Shown here one piece after another: positions 55,776 through 64,000 of a stretch of 64,000 nt of DNA. The position numbers and the translations under genes were made by a program. The DNA comes from Eublepharis macularius (Eukaryota > Chordata > Lepidosauria > Squamata > Eublepharidae): NCBI RefSeq assembly GCF_028583425.1, contig NC_072792.1, positions 11,892,176 through 11,956,175 on the forward strand. Direction: 5' to 3'. The first letter of the stretch is position 1. Each line of letters opens with the position of its first letter. Under the pieces are notes generated by a model that saw only the letters and a list, made by a program, of their open reading frames with translations, did no database searches and had not been told where the DNA came from.

Positions 55776-57600
55776 AAAAGTGCCACTTGGATTGTTTTGG
55801 AACCAGTGTGGCCAGTAAGGCTGGTTCCAACTTTTTTAGTTCAGAGGCAGTAGCACTACGTGTGCAGTCAACAACCACCTCACAATGTTGTGCAACCGCA
55901 TAGAACATCACCACCCACCGGCACTAAGGGAGAAAGGCCAGATGGCAGTCCAGTTGGTGGTGATGCGGGAATAGCAAATGCTTAATGTAAAAGTACTCGC
56001 TCAGACTCTGTTGGGGAGAGAGCTACAGTTTGAAGGGGGATTTAAGGAAAATTTTCTAAGTATTCTAATAGTTCCAACAATTTTGAAAGGAGGCTATATA
56101 ACATAATAAGAAACCAAAGAAGGCACAGAGTGCTGAAATATTTAATCAATGCTATTTTCTAAATTAATTTTTACTTATATAAATTATTGTTCCATTGAAT
56201 AGGCATAAATATTTGCAAGAACCAATACATTCCTTCACGTCTAAGTACAAGTTTAGATCTGAAATACTAAAGTTTATCGTGCAATTCCTCCAAAAAGCTC
56301 CTCACAACAGCCCTAGGAGAGTACAGTTGGCTCAAACTTTACGGTTCAGAAGAGATTTTAACGGCACTTTAAATCCAACAGTCCAGTGACTACACCGCAC
56401 TCCAGTACAGTGGGTGTGTACTACATTATGCTTAGCATCAAAAATAGCCTTTGTCTTAAGAATTCAGTCTGAGCATTAACTGAAAAATAATCTTAAGCAT
56501 AAAGGTAGTTAATTAAGCATTAGATGTGCTATGTCAGTTATCACATACACGCAAGTTGTAATCTTCCATACCAGCCATACATTTATCCCATCTCTTCAGA
56601 ATAAAAGAAGTGTCTCTTCTTAGGTCAACATTATCAAATGACAGATCCAGAAATAAAAATTATACATGGCTAAACCTGCAATAAAAATGATCGGTCATTA
56701 CCAACATATACACATCAAACAGATTGGTTTAGGGTTTTGAAAAAATTTTGAAGTCCTATTTTCTCCTTTTCAGAACTCAAAGCAGTTGACAGTTCTGAAA
56801 GGGCTTGGAAGCTCTTTGAAGAGCTTCTGAGTGGATAATTGTGAGCTACGTGTCTCGCTGATTATGGCTATATGTGTATTTGCTTATAAAAATAGTAACG
56901 GATACTAAACTTTTAACATAAGACTTTATCTAACCCAGTTGTAAAGGAAGCAGGTCATAGTAGCTGTGATGAACAACAGGAAACCTGTGTGTGAACTGTA
57001 CTTCAGAATGCAAAGGGGTCCCTCATCAAAGAGACTCTGACATAGAGCAAACTGACTCATTAGGGAGAAGACAGCAAGAACTGCCTGCCTGACATCTAGT
57101 TGTCTGTGTTGAGGGAATTTTTTGGTTGGAAAACTTTGAATTATACAAGTCTCCTATGTGCAGACAAAGACAATACAGCCCATGCACAAGCTTATCAATT
57201 TAGCGAAAATTTGGCCTGTTTTTCCCTGATGCCCAGCAGTGGTATAAGTGGCTCTTCTGGCCAGCACTGTGCCTTTTTGTTTAGTATTGTTTAATAGTAA
57301 TGGAGCGAAACAAAACCACAGGACACAACAAGTTCTTACCTCTCTTCTTGGGACCAAGGGAGGCCATCTCAAATCAACACAGATGAAGTGATGAGTATGT
57401 ATGCATGTAAATCAAGTTGTAATTATGTACATATAGAAAATATTTACATACTGTTGCATCCCAAATTGTACTCTTACATTAATAAACACAGATACAAAGG
57501 ATGAATTATGTTCTTGGATGAAGAGCAGAAAAATAAACTGCACAACTACTGAATTATATATATTCATTCTAGTAATGGATATCCATTCTAATAATGGATA
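55776..57600. other. Unassigned DNA
   Basis: AT-rich, no gene or named repeat recognised. Short open frames are chance. Confidence 0.4.
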
Positions 57601-57869
57601 TAGCCTAGGGCTGAGAGCGGAAGCTCCAGGGAGATGGCACAAGGCCCAAAGGACCCCGCGGAACCTTCAAAGGCCGCCAAGAAGCCGGAGCGCCCAAGGA
57701 GCGAAGCGGCCACCGGTTTGAAGTTGGAGGAGGAGTCAGAGTAATCCAGTGGAGATCCATCTGGGGCTGAAGAAGACAAGAGCCTGCTGGCGGGAAATGA
57801 GGACAACCTGCTGTAAGGAGGCCCCACCAGCAGCTTGCGGAAAAATCAGCACCTGAAGAGGTGAGACCC

Positions 57870-58247
57870 AAAGGGGTCCTGTTCTATTTTCTGGTTACCC
57901 TAGCGAACTCTCAAAGGGGGACCCACATCAGAGTACGAGCTCTAATTGACTCGGGGTGCACTAGAGACTTAATTGCCACGGCATTGGTGACGGGGCTGGG
58001 GCTGGAGGTGAGAAAACTCGCCCATCCCATTGTGTTTGAACAAATGGATGGGACTCGAATGAAGGGGAATCCTCCCAGTTATGAGACTGAACTTGCCCCT
58101 CTGGGGATGGGAAGCCATTGGGAAACCCGGACATTTATAGTGAGCGCAGCTACTAAATTTCCCCTCGTGTTGGGAGTGCACTGGCTATGTTATCATGACC
58201 CATATGTACACTTGAGAGCCGGAAAGCAGTGCTTCCCAGGGGGATAG
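57870..58247 (+). pseudogene. Gypsy aspartic protease
   Basis: VRALIDSGCTRDLIATALVT holds the catalytic D-S/T-G motif in its DSGC form, typical of Gypsy proteases. GNPPSYETELAPLGMGSHWE and FIVSAATKFPLVLGVHWLCY follow, the second flap and end. The frame stays open to 58247. In an active element it would cut the Gag-Pol precursor. Confidence 0.85.
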
Positions 58248-58259
58248 TGTCACACGCGT

Positions 58260-59240
58260 GTGTGGAACAAGGAGTGGGGAAAAGCGGCCCCTCTTGTCCC
58301 AGAAACTGTTTTGTTAACCACAGAGGAGAGGGAGCAAATCCCCCCTGAGTATCGGGGCTTGAGCCAAGTGTTTGATGGAAAAGAAGCAGACGAGCTCCCT
58401 CCCCATAGGGCTACCGATTGTGCCACTGAACTGAGCCCAGGACAGAAACTGCCAAAAAGGAAGCTGTACTTCATGAGCCCTGGGGAGAGACCTGAGCTAC
58501 AGAAGTTCATTGACAAAAATCTGGTGAGAGATTTTTAGACCTGCGAGATCTCCCTATGCCGCCCCGGTGCTCTTCCACAAGACAAAGGGGGGGGGGTTGA
58601 GACTGTGCACGGACTATAGGGGGAATCAATGCGATCTTGATGTCTGATGTCTACCCCCTCCACCTCATCCGAGACATGTTGGGAGTGGTGGCACAAGGGA
58701 AGATCTTCTCCAAACTGGACTTGCGGGATGCTTACTTTTGAGTAAGAATCAAAGAGGAGGATGAACGGAAGACAGCGTTCAACACCCCTTTGGGGCAGCA
58801 TGAGTACTTGGTCATGTCTTTCGGTTTGCAAGTGGCTCCAAGGGTTTTTATGAATTTAATTAATGAAGTCCTGCACAAATACATGTACAAAGGGGTGGTT
58901 GTTTATTTAGACAATGTGTTATTGTTTTCGTAAGATCATGAATCGTATGTGAAATGAGTGTGGGGGGTACTGAAAACCATGCAGGCCCACCAGCTGCCAG
59001 TTAAATTGTCCAAGTGTGAATTCCACAAGAGAGAGTTGGACTTTTGGGCTACCGAGTCTTGGGTCAAGGGCTAAGAATGGACCCAGCGAAGGTTCAAGCC
59101 ATGGTGGGGTGGGAAGCCCCCAAAACTCGACGGCAGCTGCAGTCGTTCCTAGCCTTTGCTAACTTTTACTAACCCTTCATAAAGAACTTTGCCCAAATCT
59201 CCTTGCCCTTAACTGACCTGTTGAAAACCAAGGGAAAAGG
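58260..59240 (+). pseudogene. Gypsy reverse transcriptase, broken
   Basis: EYRGLSQVFDGKEADELPPH and RATDCATELSPGQKLPKRKL (58260-58538) are the usual RT lead-in. Then in shifting frames [37 protein letters not shown] and [11 protein letters not shown] (58905-58935), where the expected YxDD reads YLDN. KLSKCEFHKRELDFWATES and QLQSFLAFANFY, LPLTDLLKTKGKGPQGMKL follow. A run of G near 58588 causes one frameshift, and several in-frame stops occur. Confidence 0.88.
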
Positions 59241-59284
59241 ACCCCAGGGAATGAAGCTTAGTGCTAAACTAACATGGAGTGGAA

Positions 59285-60313
59285 AGTGTCCACAGGTGTG
59301 CTGTAATGTAGGCGGGGAGTCCGACACAAGCCTCACTAAAGTTCGGAGTTTAACGAAGCTGACCGGGGAACAAAGGAGAGAGCGTAGTCCAGAGAGCCAA
59401 GTCCAAAAGGTCAGAGCCAAGAGATCAGATAGAGCAGAGCTGGGTCGCAGTAGAGCCAGGCAGGTCTTTGCGCAGGTGCTTTTGCAATGAGGGAAAGGGT
59501 GTCCTGGCTTAAGAGCAATCACCTCCAAGGATGGACAAAATGACCAGAAAATTGAAAGAACAAAATCCAAGTGAATTTTTGAATGACTGGGGAAAATTTA
59601 AGGATTATCTTGATAACAAGTGGGATGTGAAAGAACAACTGTGGTCTCTGGATAACTATTAAGATGTACAGCGAATAAGTATGAACTTTACCTTTAATAA
59701 TAGAAACAAATAATAGAATAATGATAATGATAAGAAATAAGCGGTTATAGTGCTGTTGGGAGTCAAAAAGGAAAAGGGGGGAGGAAGAAGGGGTGGGAGC
59801 ATATATACCAGAATAAGGGGTAAATGTAGCTATACCATGTAGTACGGTATGTATGGAATGTATGTTATCTCATCCAATAAAAATTGATTTAAAAAAAAAA
59901 GCAATCACCTTCAAGGCAGTGCTGCATCCTGCTAGCACTCAAGGTCACTACGCCTCTGTTTGAGTGCCTGAAGCCTTGCACTCCGTCTCCTGTACAACAA
60001 GACGCAGCCGCACCCTACGCTGCCTCTCAGGTTCAGGGGAGCTTGGTGAGGATGTTGCCCTGGTCTCAACTACTGGTGCAGGTAACGGAACACCTTCTGT
60101 CTCTGTTTCTGCCCTGGATTCCTCAGCCTGATCTGGCAAGGGTTCCTGCTATTCCACTCCCTGCTGGTCCTCCATGTGTCTGACTCTGGAGGAGCTTGGA
60201 ATACACTCTACCCTGTCATCCTCCACGAAGTCTTCATCCTCTGAGGAATCAGAGCCCATAACAGCAGGCTTTCGAGTGCCTTACACAGTTGTTCACCTCG
60301 GAGCCATCCTGTG
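59285..60313 (-). mobile_element. LTR-like insertion within the Gypsy element
   Basis: It separates Gypsy RT (ends ...LTWSGK) from RNase H (starts ...HKFVVQVDVS), so the host frame was continuous before insertion. On the minus strand it begins TGTCACAGGATGGCTCC and ends CATTACAGCACACCTGTGGACA, i.e. TG...CA ends with short inverted tips. The target duplication is not clear (GAAAG left, CTAAG right). It contains an open acidic reading frame on the minus strand (about 60262-59948, one stop). An L1 tail (59531-59900) was inserted later. A solo LTR is the simplest reading. Confidence 0.6.
59531..59900 (+). mobile_element. L1 LINE, 5'-truncated 3' end
   Basis: It starts at the last codons of ORF2 (MDKMTRKLKEQNPSEFLNDW, GKFKDYLDNKWDVKEQLWSL, DNY, stop). 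A 3' UTR with a purine-rich stretch (AAAGGAAAAGGGGGGAGGAA) and CCAATAAAAATTGATT lead to a 10-A tail. It is flanked by GCAATCACCTCCAAGG (59515-59530) and GCAATCACCTTCAAGG (59901-59916), a 16-bp target duplication with one mismatch. This shows that L1 retrotransposition machinery has worked in this lineage. Confidence 0.93.
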
Positions 60314-60319
60314 ACACTA

Positions 60320-60700
60320 AGACGAAAATCACAAGTTTGTAGTGCAGGTGGATGTCAGCAACGTGGCAATGGGGTGTGTGATTCTACAGGAGGAGGAGGA
60401 GGGAAAATTACACCCCTGTGCCTACATGTCGAAAAAATTTTCGGACTCGGAACACCAATGGGCGATCTCAGATAAAGAGGCGACAGCAGTTAAACTGGCT
60501 CTGTGTACTTGGAGATATTGGTTGGAAGGTGCTAAAATGCCATTTGAGGTATGGACTGATCATAAGAATTTGGAAGAGTTACGCGCCCCTCGCAAGCTGG
60601 GTACCAAGCAGTTACATTGGGAGCGGTTTTTCTCTCAATTCAATTTTGTATTGAAGCACTTCCCGGGCAGACGCCCTTTTGCGCCTCCCCCAACATGACA
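60320..60700 (+). pseudogene. Gypsy RNase H
   Basis: FVVQVDVSNVAMGCVILQEE (first acidic site), HPCAYMSKKFSDSEHQWAIS, DKEATAVKLALCTWRYWLEG (Glu site) and FEVWTDHKNLEEL (second Asp) appear in order, followed by KQLHWERFFSQFNFVLKHFP GR-type closing motif. The frame is open for 118 codons and then lost at the PPP region. The conserved D-E-D residues look intact. Confidence 0.9.
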
Positions 60701-60799
60701 GTCAAAATGCGGTGGTGGACACTATGTTCTCACCCGCTCAGCTGGGAGAGGTGGTCGTTACTAGGCAACAGATGAGCAGCAAAGCAGTTCTGCCTGCTT

Positions 60800-61955
60800 T
60801 CACCAACTGGGAGGAGAAAGTGAAAGCTGAGGTGGAAAAAGAGGGGGAGGAAGTGCCCAAGGATGAATTGGAGGGTGAGCACGGAGCTTGGTATCAGCAA
60901 GGAAAACAATACGTCCTGCCAGGCTGAGAGGAGAGGTGCTGAAAAGTTGCCATGATGCTAAATTGGCTGGGCATTTTGGGTATTTGAAAACCTTACACCT
61001 AGTGCAAAGACAACTTTGGTGGTCCAAAATGAGGCGTGATATGTTGCAATATGTCTCCACTTGCCAAGTGTGCCTGATGGGGAAGAAAAGGGGAGGGAAG
61101 CCTCCTGGGTTACTTCAGCCACTTGAAACTCCAGCCCGGCCATGGGCCACAATTTCTATGGATTTTATTACTGACCTTCCCTCCTCCAAGAGAAAGATGG
61201 TGATTCTAGTGGTGGTGGACTTATTTTGAAAACAGGTCCATTTCATACCATGTTCTAAACTACCGATGGCCAAAAGCTGGCCGCTTTGTTTATGCAGCAT
61301 GTGGTCTGTTTGCACTCGTTTCCTGAGAAGATAATCTGACGGGGGGGGGGGTCACAGTTCGTGGCCAAATTCTAGAGGGAGTTGTTGCAGGTGGTGGAAA
61401 TAGAACAAGGGCTAAGCTCCGCCCATCATCCCGAGAACGATGGACAAACGGAAAGGGTTAATCAGGTGTTGGAACAATTTCTAAGGTGCTACATTAATTA
61501 CCAGCAGAGTGACTGGGTGGACTTTCTGGTTTTTGCTGAATATTGTTACAACAATAGCATACACAGCTCCATGGGAGCCTCCCCATTCAAGATTGCTCAA
61601 GGGTTCGAAAGCAGGGCCATGCCGTTCATACGCACCCAGGGTGAGAGCAAGGGGAGATCTGACTGAGCGGTGGACTAAATTGACGGACCAAGTGATCAAA
61701 AGGATCCTGGACAAAACCAAAGAGGACTACAAGAAGCAAGCAGATTGGAAACGCTCTGCCCCCTGGAGTCTAAAAGTGGGCGACAAAGTTTACGTCTCCA
61801 CCAAAAATCTACAAGGGGAGCAGCCGAGCAAAAAACCTGCATGGAAATATTTGGGACCCTTCAAGGTCATTTGGGTGATCAATGATGTGACTGTGAAGGT
61901 GAAACTGCCAAAGAACCTAAAAATGTTCACCCTGTATTTCATTTCAGCCTCCTGA
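60800..61955 (+). pseudogene. Gypsy integrase, broken
   Basis: HHCC zinc domain: KSCHDAKLAGHFGYLKTLHL and VSTCQVCLMGKKRGG (60940-61095). Catalytic core: WATISMDFITDLPSS (first Asp), then after a frameshift and a G run at 61340 SSAHHPENDGQTERVNQVLE (catalytic Glu). It ends with FAEYCYNNSIHSSMGASPFK, WSLKVGDKVYVSTKNLQ and KYLGPFKVIWVINDVTVKVK. The second Asp region is damaged. Integrase would insert the DNA copy. Confidence 0.9.
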
Positions 61956-62100
61956 AAAAGGGGTTCATTTCAACAAGAGTAATATAGAGTGGGTAAAAGC
62001 TTCTGATGTGAATACTCCTAAGTTTGTACATCAGTTTCTCAAGAAGTACCCGAGGAAACCTGGGGGGTTAAATTAGAAGAATCTTTGGGGGGGGGCAATA

Positions 62101-62811
62101 TGTGAAATACGCCTCCAGCATATCTGTCATGTGTTATGGATTTGACAGTTGTTGCTGACTCATGAGTCATGTACTCCTCCTGCGTTCTTGTAGCTCTACC
62201 TGTCTCTGACAGCGCTGGCGCAGCAAGGGTATCAGCAAAGAGGGAGAGGAGGAGTGGCCTTCTGCAGCTGAGTCTGTTACAGCTGAAGGCTCTGCTGATG
62301 GGTCTATTACATCTGAAGAAACTGCAGATTGAGATAGCTGGCAACTGCTGTTCATCAAACTCAAGGTCAGTTGCAGCTGGATCAGTGTGGGTGTAAACTG
62401 CAGGCAGCTCTTCATCTGATCACTCTTCACAGAGCGCAGGGCAAGGCTGACTCATGACACTGCTTATCTTGCAGGTGTTTTAGTTACAATTTCCTGGCAG
62501 GCCTGAGAACGTGGCCTTGAAGTTTCCACATAGACTGCACCAAACTCCTAAGAGACTGAGCAGAGTTCATCCTTTCCCTCCTCCCCTCTTCCCAGGCTCA
62601 GTATGCCAAAATCTTAATGGACTTTCTTTCCCACTGGGGGGCGGGGACTTGGACCTATAACGAACCTTGCTTTGCTACCTTGAGTCACTTCAGCCAATGC
62701 TCCTGTCACAGCATCTTGATACTGGTATTCTTCTTTAATAAAACCATCTTTAACTCATTCACTCCCGTGATGCAGTGAAGTGTTTTGGGAAGTGCCTGGC
62801 AAGACCTGACA
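62101..62811 (+). mobile_element. 3' LTR of the Gypsy element
   Basis: Preceded by a polypurine tract (CTTTGGGGGGGGGCAATA). Begins TGTGAAATACG and ends AAGACCTGACA (TG...CA, 711 bp). Contains a polyadenylation signal TTCTTTAATAAAACC near 62733 and a GC-box-like GGGGGGCGGGGACTTGG near 62640. The matching 5' LTR is not in the window. Confidence 0.85.
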
Positions 62812-64000
62812 CGGGTGGGGGCATATGAAACACCAAATCACATAAGAGCAGTACTGATAAAAATACTAATAACGAATCCATCACCTCACCCAGATCCTTT
62901 CAGTGTTGCTTTATGGGAACAAATGATTGTGGGAGGAAATAATGCTTTATTTTTTAGTATTTGACACTATATTTATTGTCCTCAACAAGGCCATTTTAGA
63001 AAATGGCACCTCCCCAATTAAATATTGCCAATGGAACTGAAGTAGAATATACAACATTCCAATTTTATTATAGCATGTATTAGCTGCATCACCAGAAACA
63101 ACAGCAAGAGATAGATAACTACAATGGGAGATACCTTTTTTGAATCTTTTGACTGCTTGCACTCAGTTAAAATCGGTTCAGTATGTTGTAAAATCAGATG
63201 GTGTAAAATAAGGATGCAATAAATGTGACCTTTACTGTAAATAAATCTTAATTTGTTACTACTAGGTGGGAAAAGCTTCACTGAGGCCGTGGTCTTACAT
63301 GTCAGGAAAAAAAGCCCCCTGATAAGTATTCACTTTATGGAAATGACATTTAAACCATTGCCCTGTAAAGTAAAGAGGAAAAGTCTAAAGCATCATTAGC
63401 ACTCCTTGTCTCTCATGCTCATTTAACCAAAAAAAGAGAAAAAGATGTGTGATCACCGTATGGCTTTGCTCCCTTCTTCTCATGTATGCTCTTAAGCTCG
63501 CATCCTGCTACAGAAAGAAAAGGAAACCGAAGGATGATCAAGCGTATACATGTCAGATTAGCAAGAGCTACTTCAGTGACGCCAGGAGTCTTAAACCTGA
63601 GAATGTAGCAGCAGGATGCAAGCACTTCAGTCTGTGCCACTAGATAGCTTGGCACAGGAGAGTCTCTGGTCTGCACTCTTCTGAACTTCAGCACCATCAC
63701 TGCAGCCAGCCAAGGAAAAGGCAAAAAGAGCCAGCAGAGTTTCATCTGGTCTTTTCAAGATACTGACATCAGACCATCTTTCCAGCTACAGCAAGTTATT
63801 GCCCCTGCACAAACCAAGGTCCCCCATAGACTATTGAAGAAGAAAAGGCTGGAAAGAATAGCACTTTCTTGTCTCTGCCTTTTCTCTTCAATTGTAAGAT
63901 GTACAATGAAGCCTATAATGCTCAATGATCATTTCTTCAACTAGTACCAATTAGGTCAGGCGTTCTCCAACATCTCATACCCAATAAATAATGTCCACTC
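62812..64000. other. Unassigned DNA
   Basis: No repeat family named. A minus-strand frame at 63419-63745 starts with a hydrophobic signal-peptide-like MKLCWLFLPFPWLAAVMVL but shows no known domain and no convincing splice donor; I do not call it a gene. Confidence 0.35.

Larger units (their letters stand above)
57601..62811 (+). mobile_element. Ty3/Gypsy retrotransposon with 3' LTR, 5' truncated, nested insertions
   Basis: Order on plus: gag end (57634-57850), protease (57870-58247), RT (58260-59240), RNase H (60320-60700), integrase (60800-61955), polypurine tract (about 62079-62095) and 3' LTR (62101-62811). The 5' LTR and most of gag are missing. Between RT and RNase H lies an LTR-like insertion (about 59285-60313), itself containing an L1 tail (59531-59900). 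Many stops and frameshifts show it is dead. The protein motifs differ from the Gypsy pol at 6.3-8.1 kb, so at least two Gypsy families are present. Confidence 0.92.

Noticed and set aside
63419..63745. Minus-strand frame with a signal-peptide-like start
   Set aside because: Only the first 18 residues look hydrophobic; no domain, donor site or homologue recognised. Left as unassigned.
1..64000. CRISPR arrays, operons, ribosome-binding sites, prophage or plasmid functions
   Set aside because: The sequence is vertebrate nuclear DNA; tandem arrays here lack CRISPR-like constant repeats with unique spacers.

Overview
The window is nuclear DNA of a vertebrate, most likely a lizard or other squamate reptile. 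The case rests on its repeat content: CR1 and L2-like LINEs, several L1 pieces, Penelope-like elements (PLEs) with GIY-YIG nucleases, DIRS elements with tyrosine recombinases, Ty3/Gypsy elements, hAT-type and Helitron-type DNA transposons, and tRNA-derived SINEs. I cannot name the species. There are no operons and no prokaryotic or viral backbone. Almost every long reading frame belongs to a transposable element, and most are broken. The one convincing piece of an ordinary host gene is a 3'-terminal coding exon on the minus strand at 15651-15910.

Layout. 0-1.1 kb: 3' end of a DIRS element. 1.3-3.6 kb: LTR plus broken gag of a Gypsy element (minus). 4.4-6.2 kb: L2-like LINE 3' end (plus) split by a CR1 (minus). 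6.3-8.1 kb: broken Gypsy pol (minus). 8.1-10.05 kb: PLE (minus) whose nuclease is interrupted by an 880-bp long inverted repeat with a perfect 14-bp duplication. 10.1-13.7 kb: DIRS recombinase and RNase H (minus) plus terminal fragments. 13.9-14.6 kb: minisatellite and an L1 ORF2 tail. 14.6-17.2 kb: host terminal exon, its probable 3' UTR and intron. 17.3-17.9 kb: hAT element. 18.2-18.6 kb: LTR-like segment. 22.3-26.0 kb: L2-like LINE (minus) broken by a SINE, a TIR element and a CR1. 26.3-26.8 kb: LTR. 28.64-30.25 kb: a compact L1-like element carrying only an intact ORF1, with a perfect 15-bp target-site duplication and an A-rich tail. 30.8-32.3 kb: CR1 and L2-like pieces. 32.95-34.35 kb: Helitron-like element filled with a minisatellite. 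35.2-35.4 kb: nearly perfect palindromic MITE. 35.4-45.5 kb: SINEs, an L1 tail and otherwise unassigned DNA. 46.7-51.4 kb: the most complete DIRS element, with inverted termini and a hAT insertion in gag. 53.1-54.75 kb: short DIRS derivative. 55.1-55.8 kb: PLE 3' part with a hammerhead ribozyme motif. 57.6-62.8 kb: Gypsy element (plus) containing an LTR-like insertion that itself contains an L1 tail.

Best candidate for something new: the 1.58-kb ORF1-only L1-like element at 28659-30239. It has an intact 293-codon ORF1, a GC-rich 5' region, its own 3' region, an A-rich tail and perfect target-site duplications, but no ORF2. It looks like a reptilian counterpart of mammalian HAL1 ('half-L1') elements, moved recently by a partner L1. 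Other notable points are the hammerhead motif of the PLE, the long inverted repeat in the PLE nuclease, outward-facing splice donors at DIRS termini, and several nested insertions readable from their target-site duplications.
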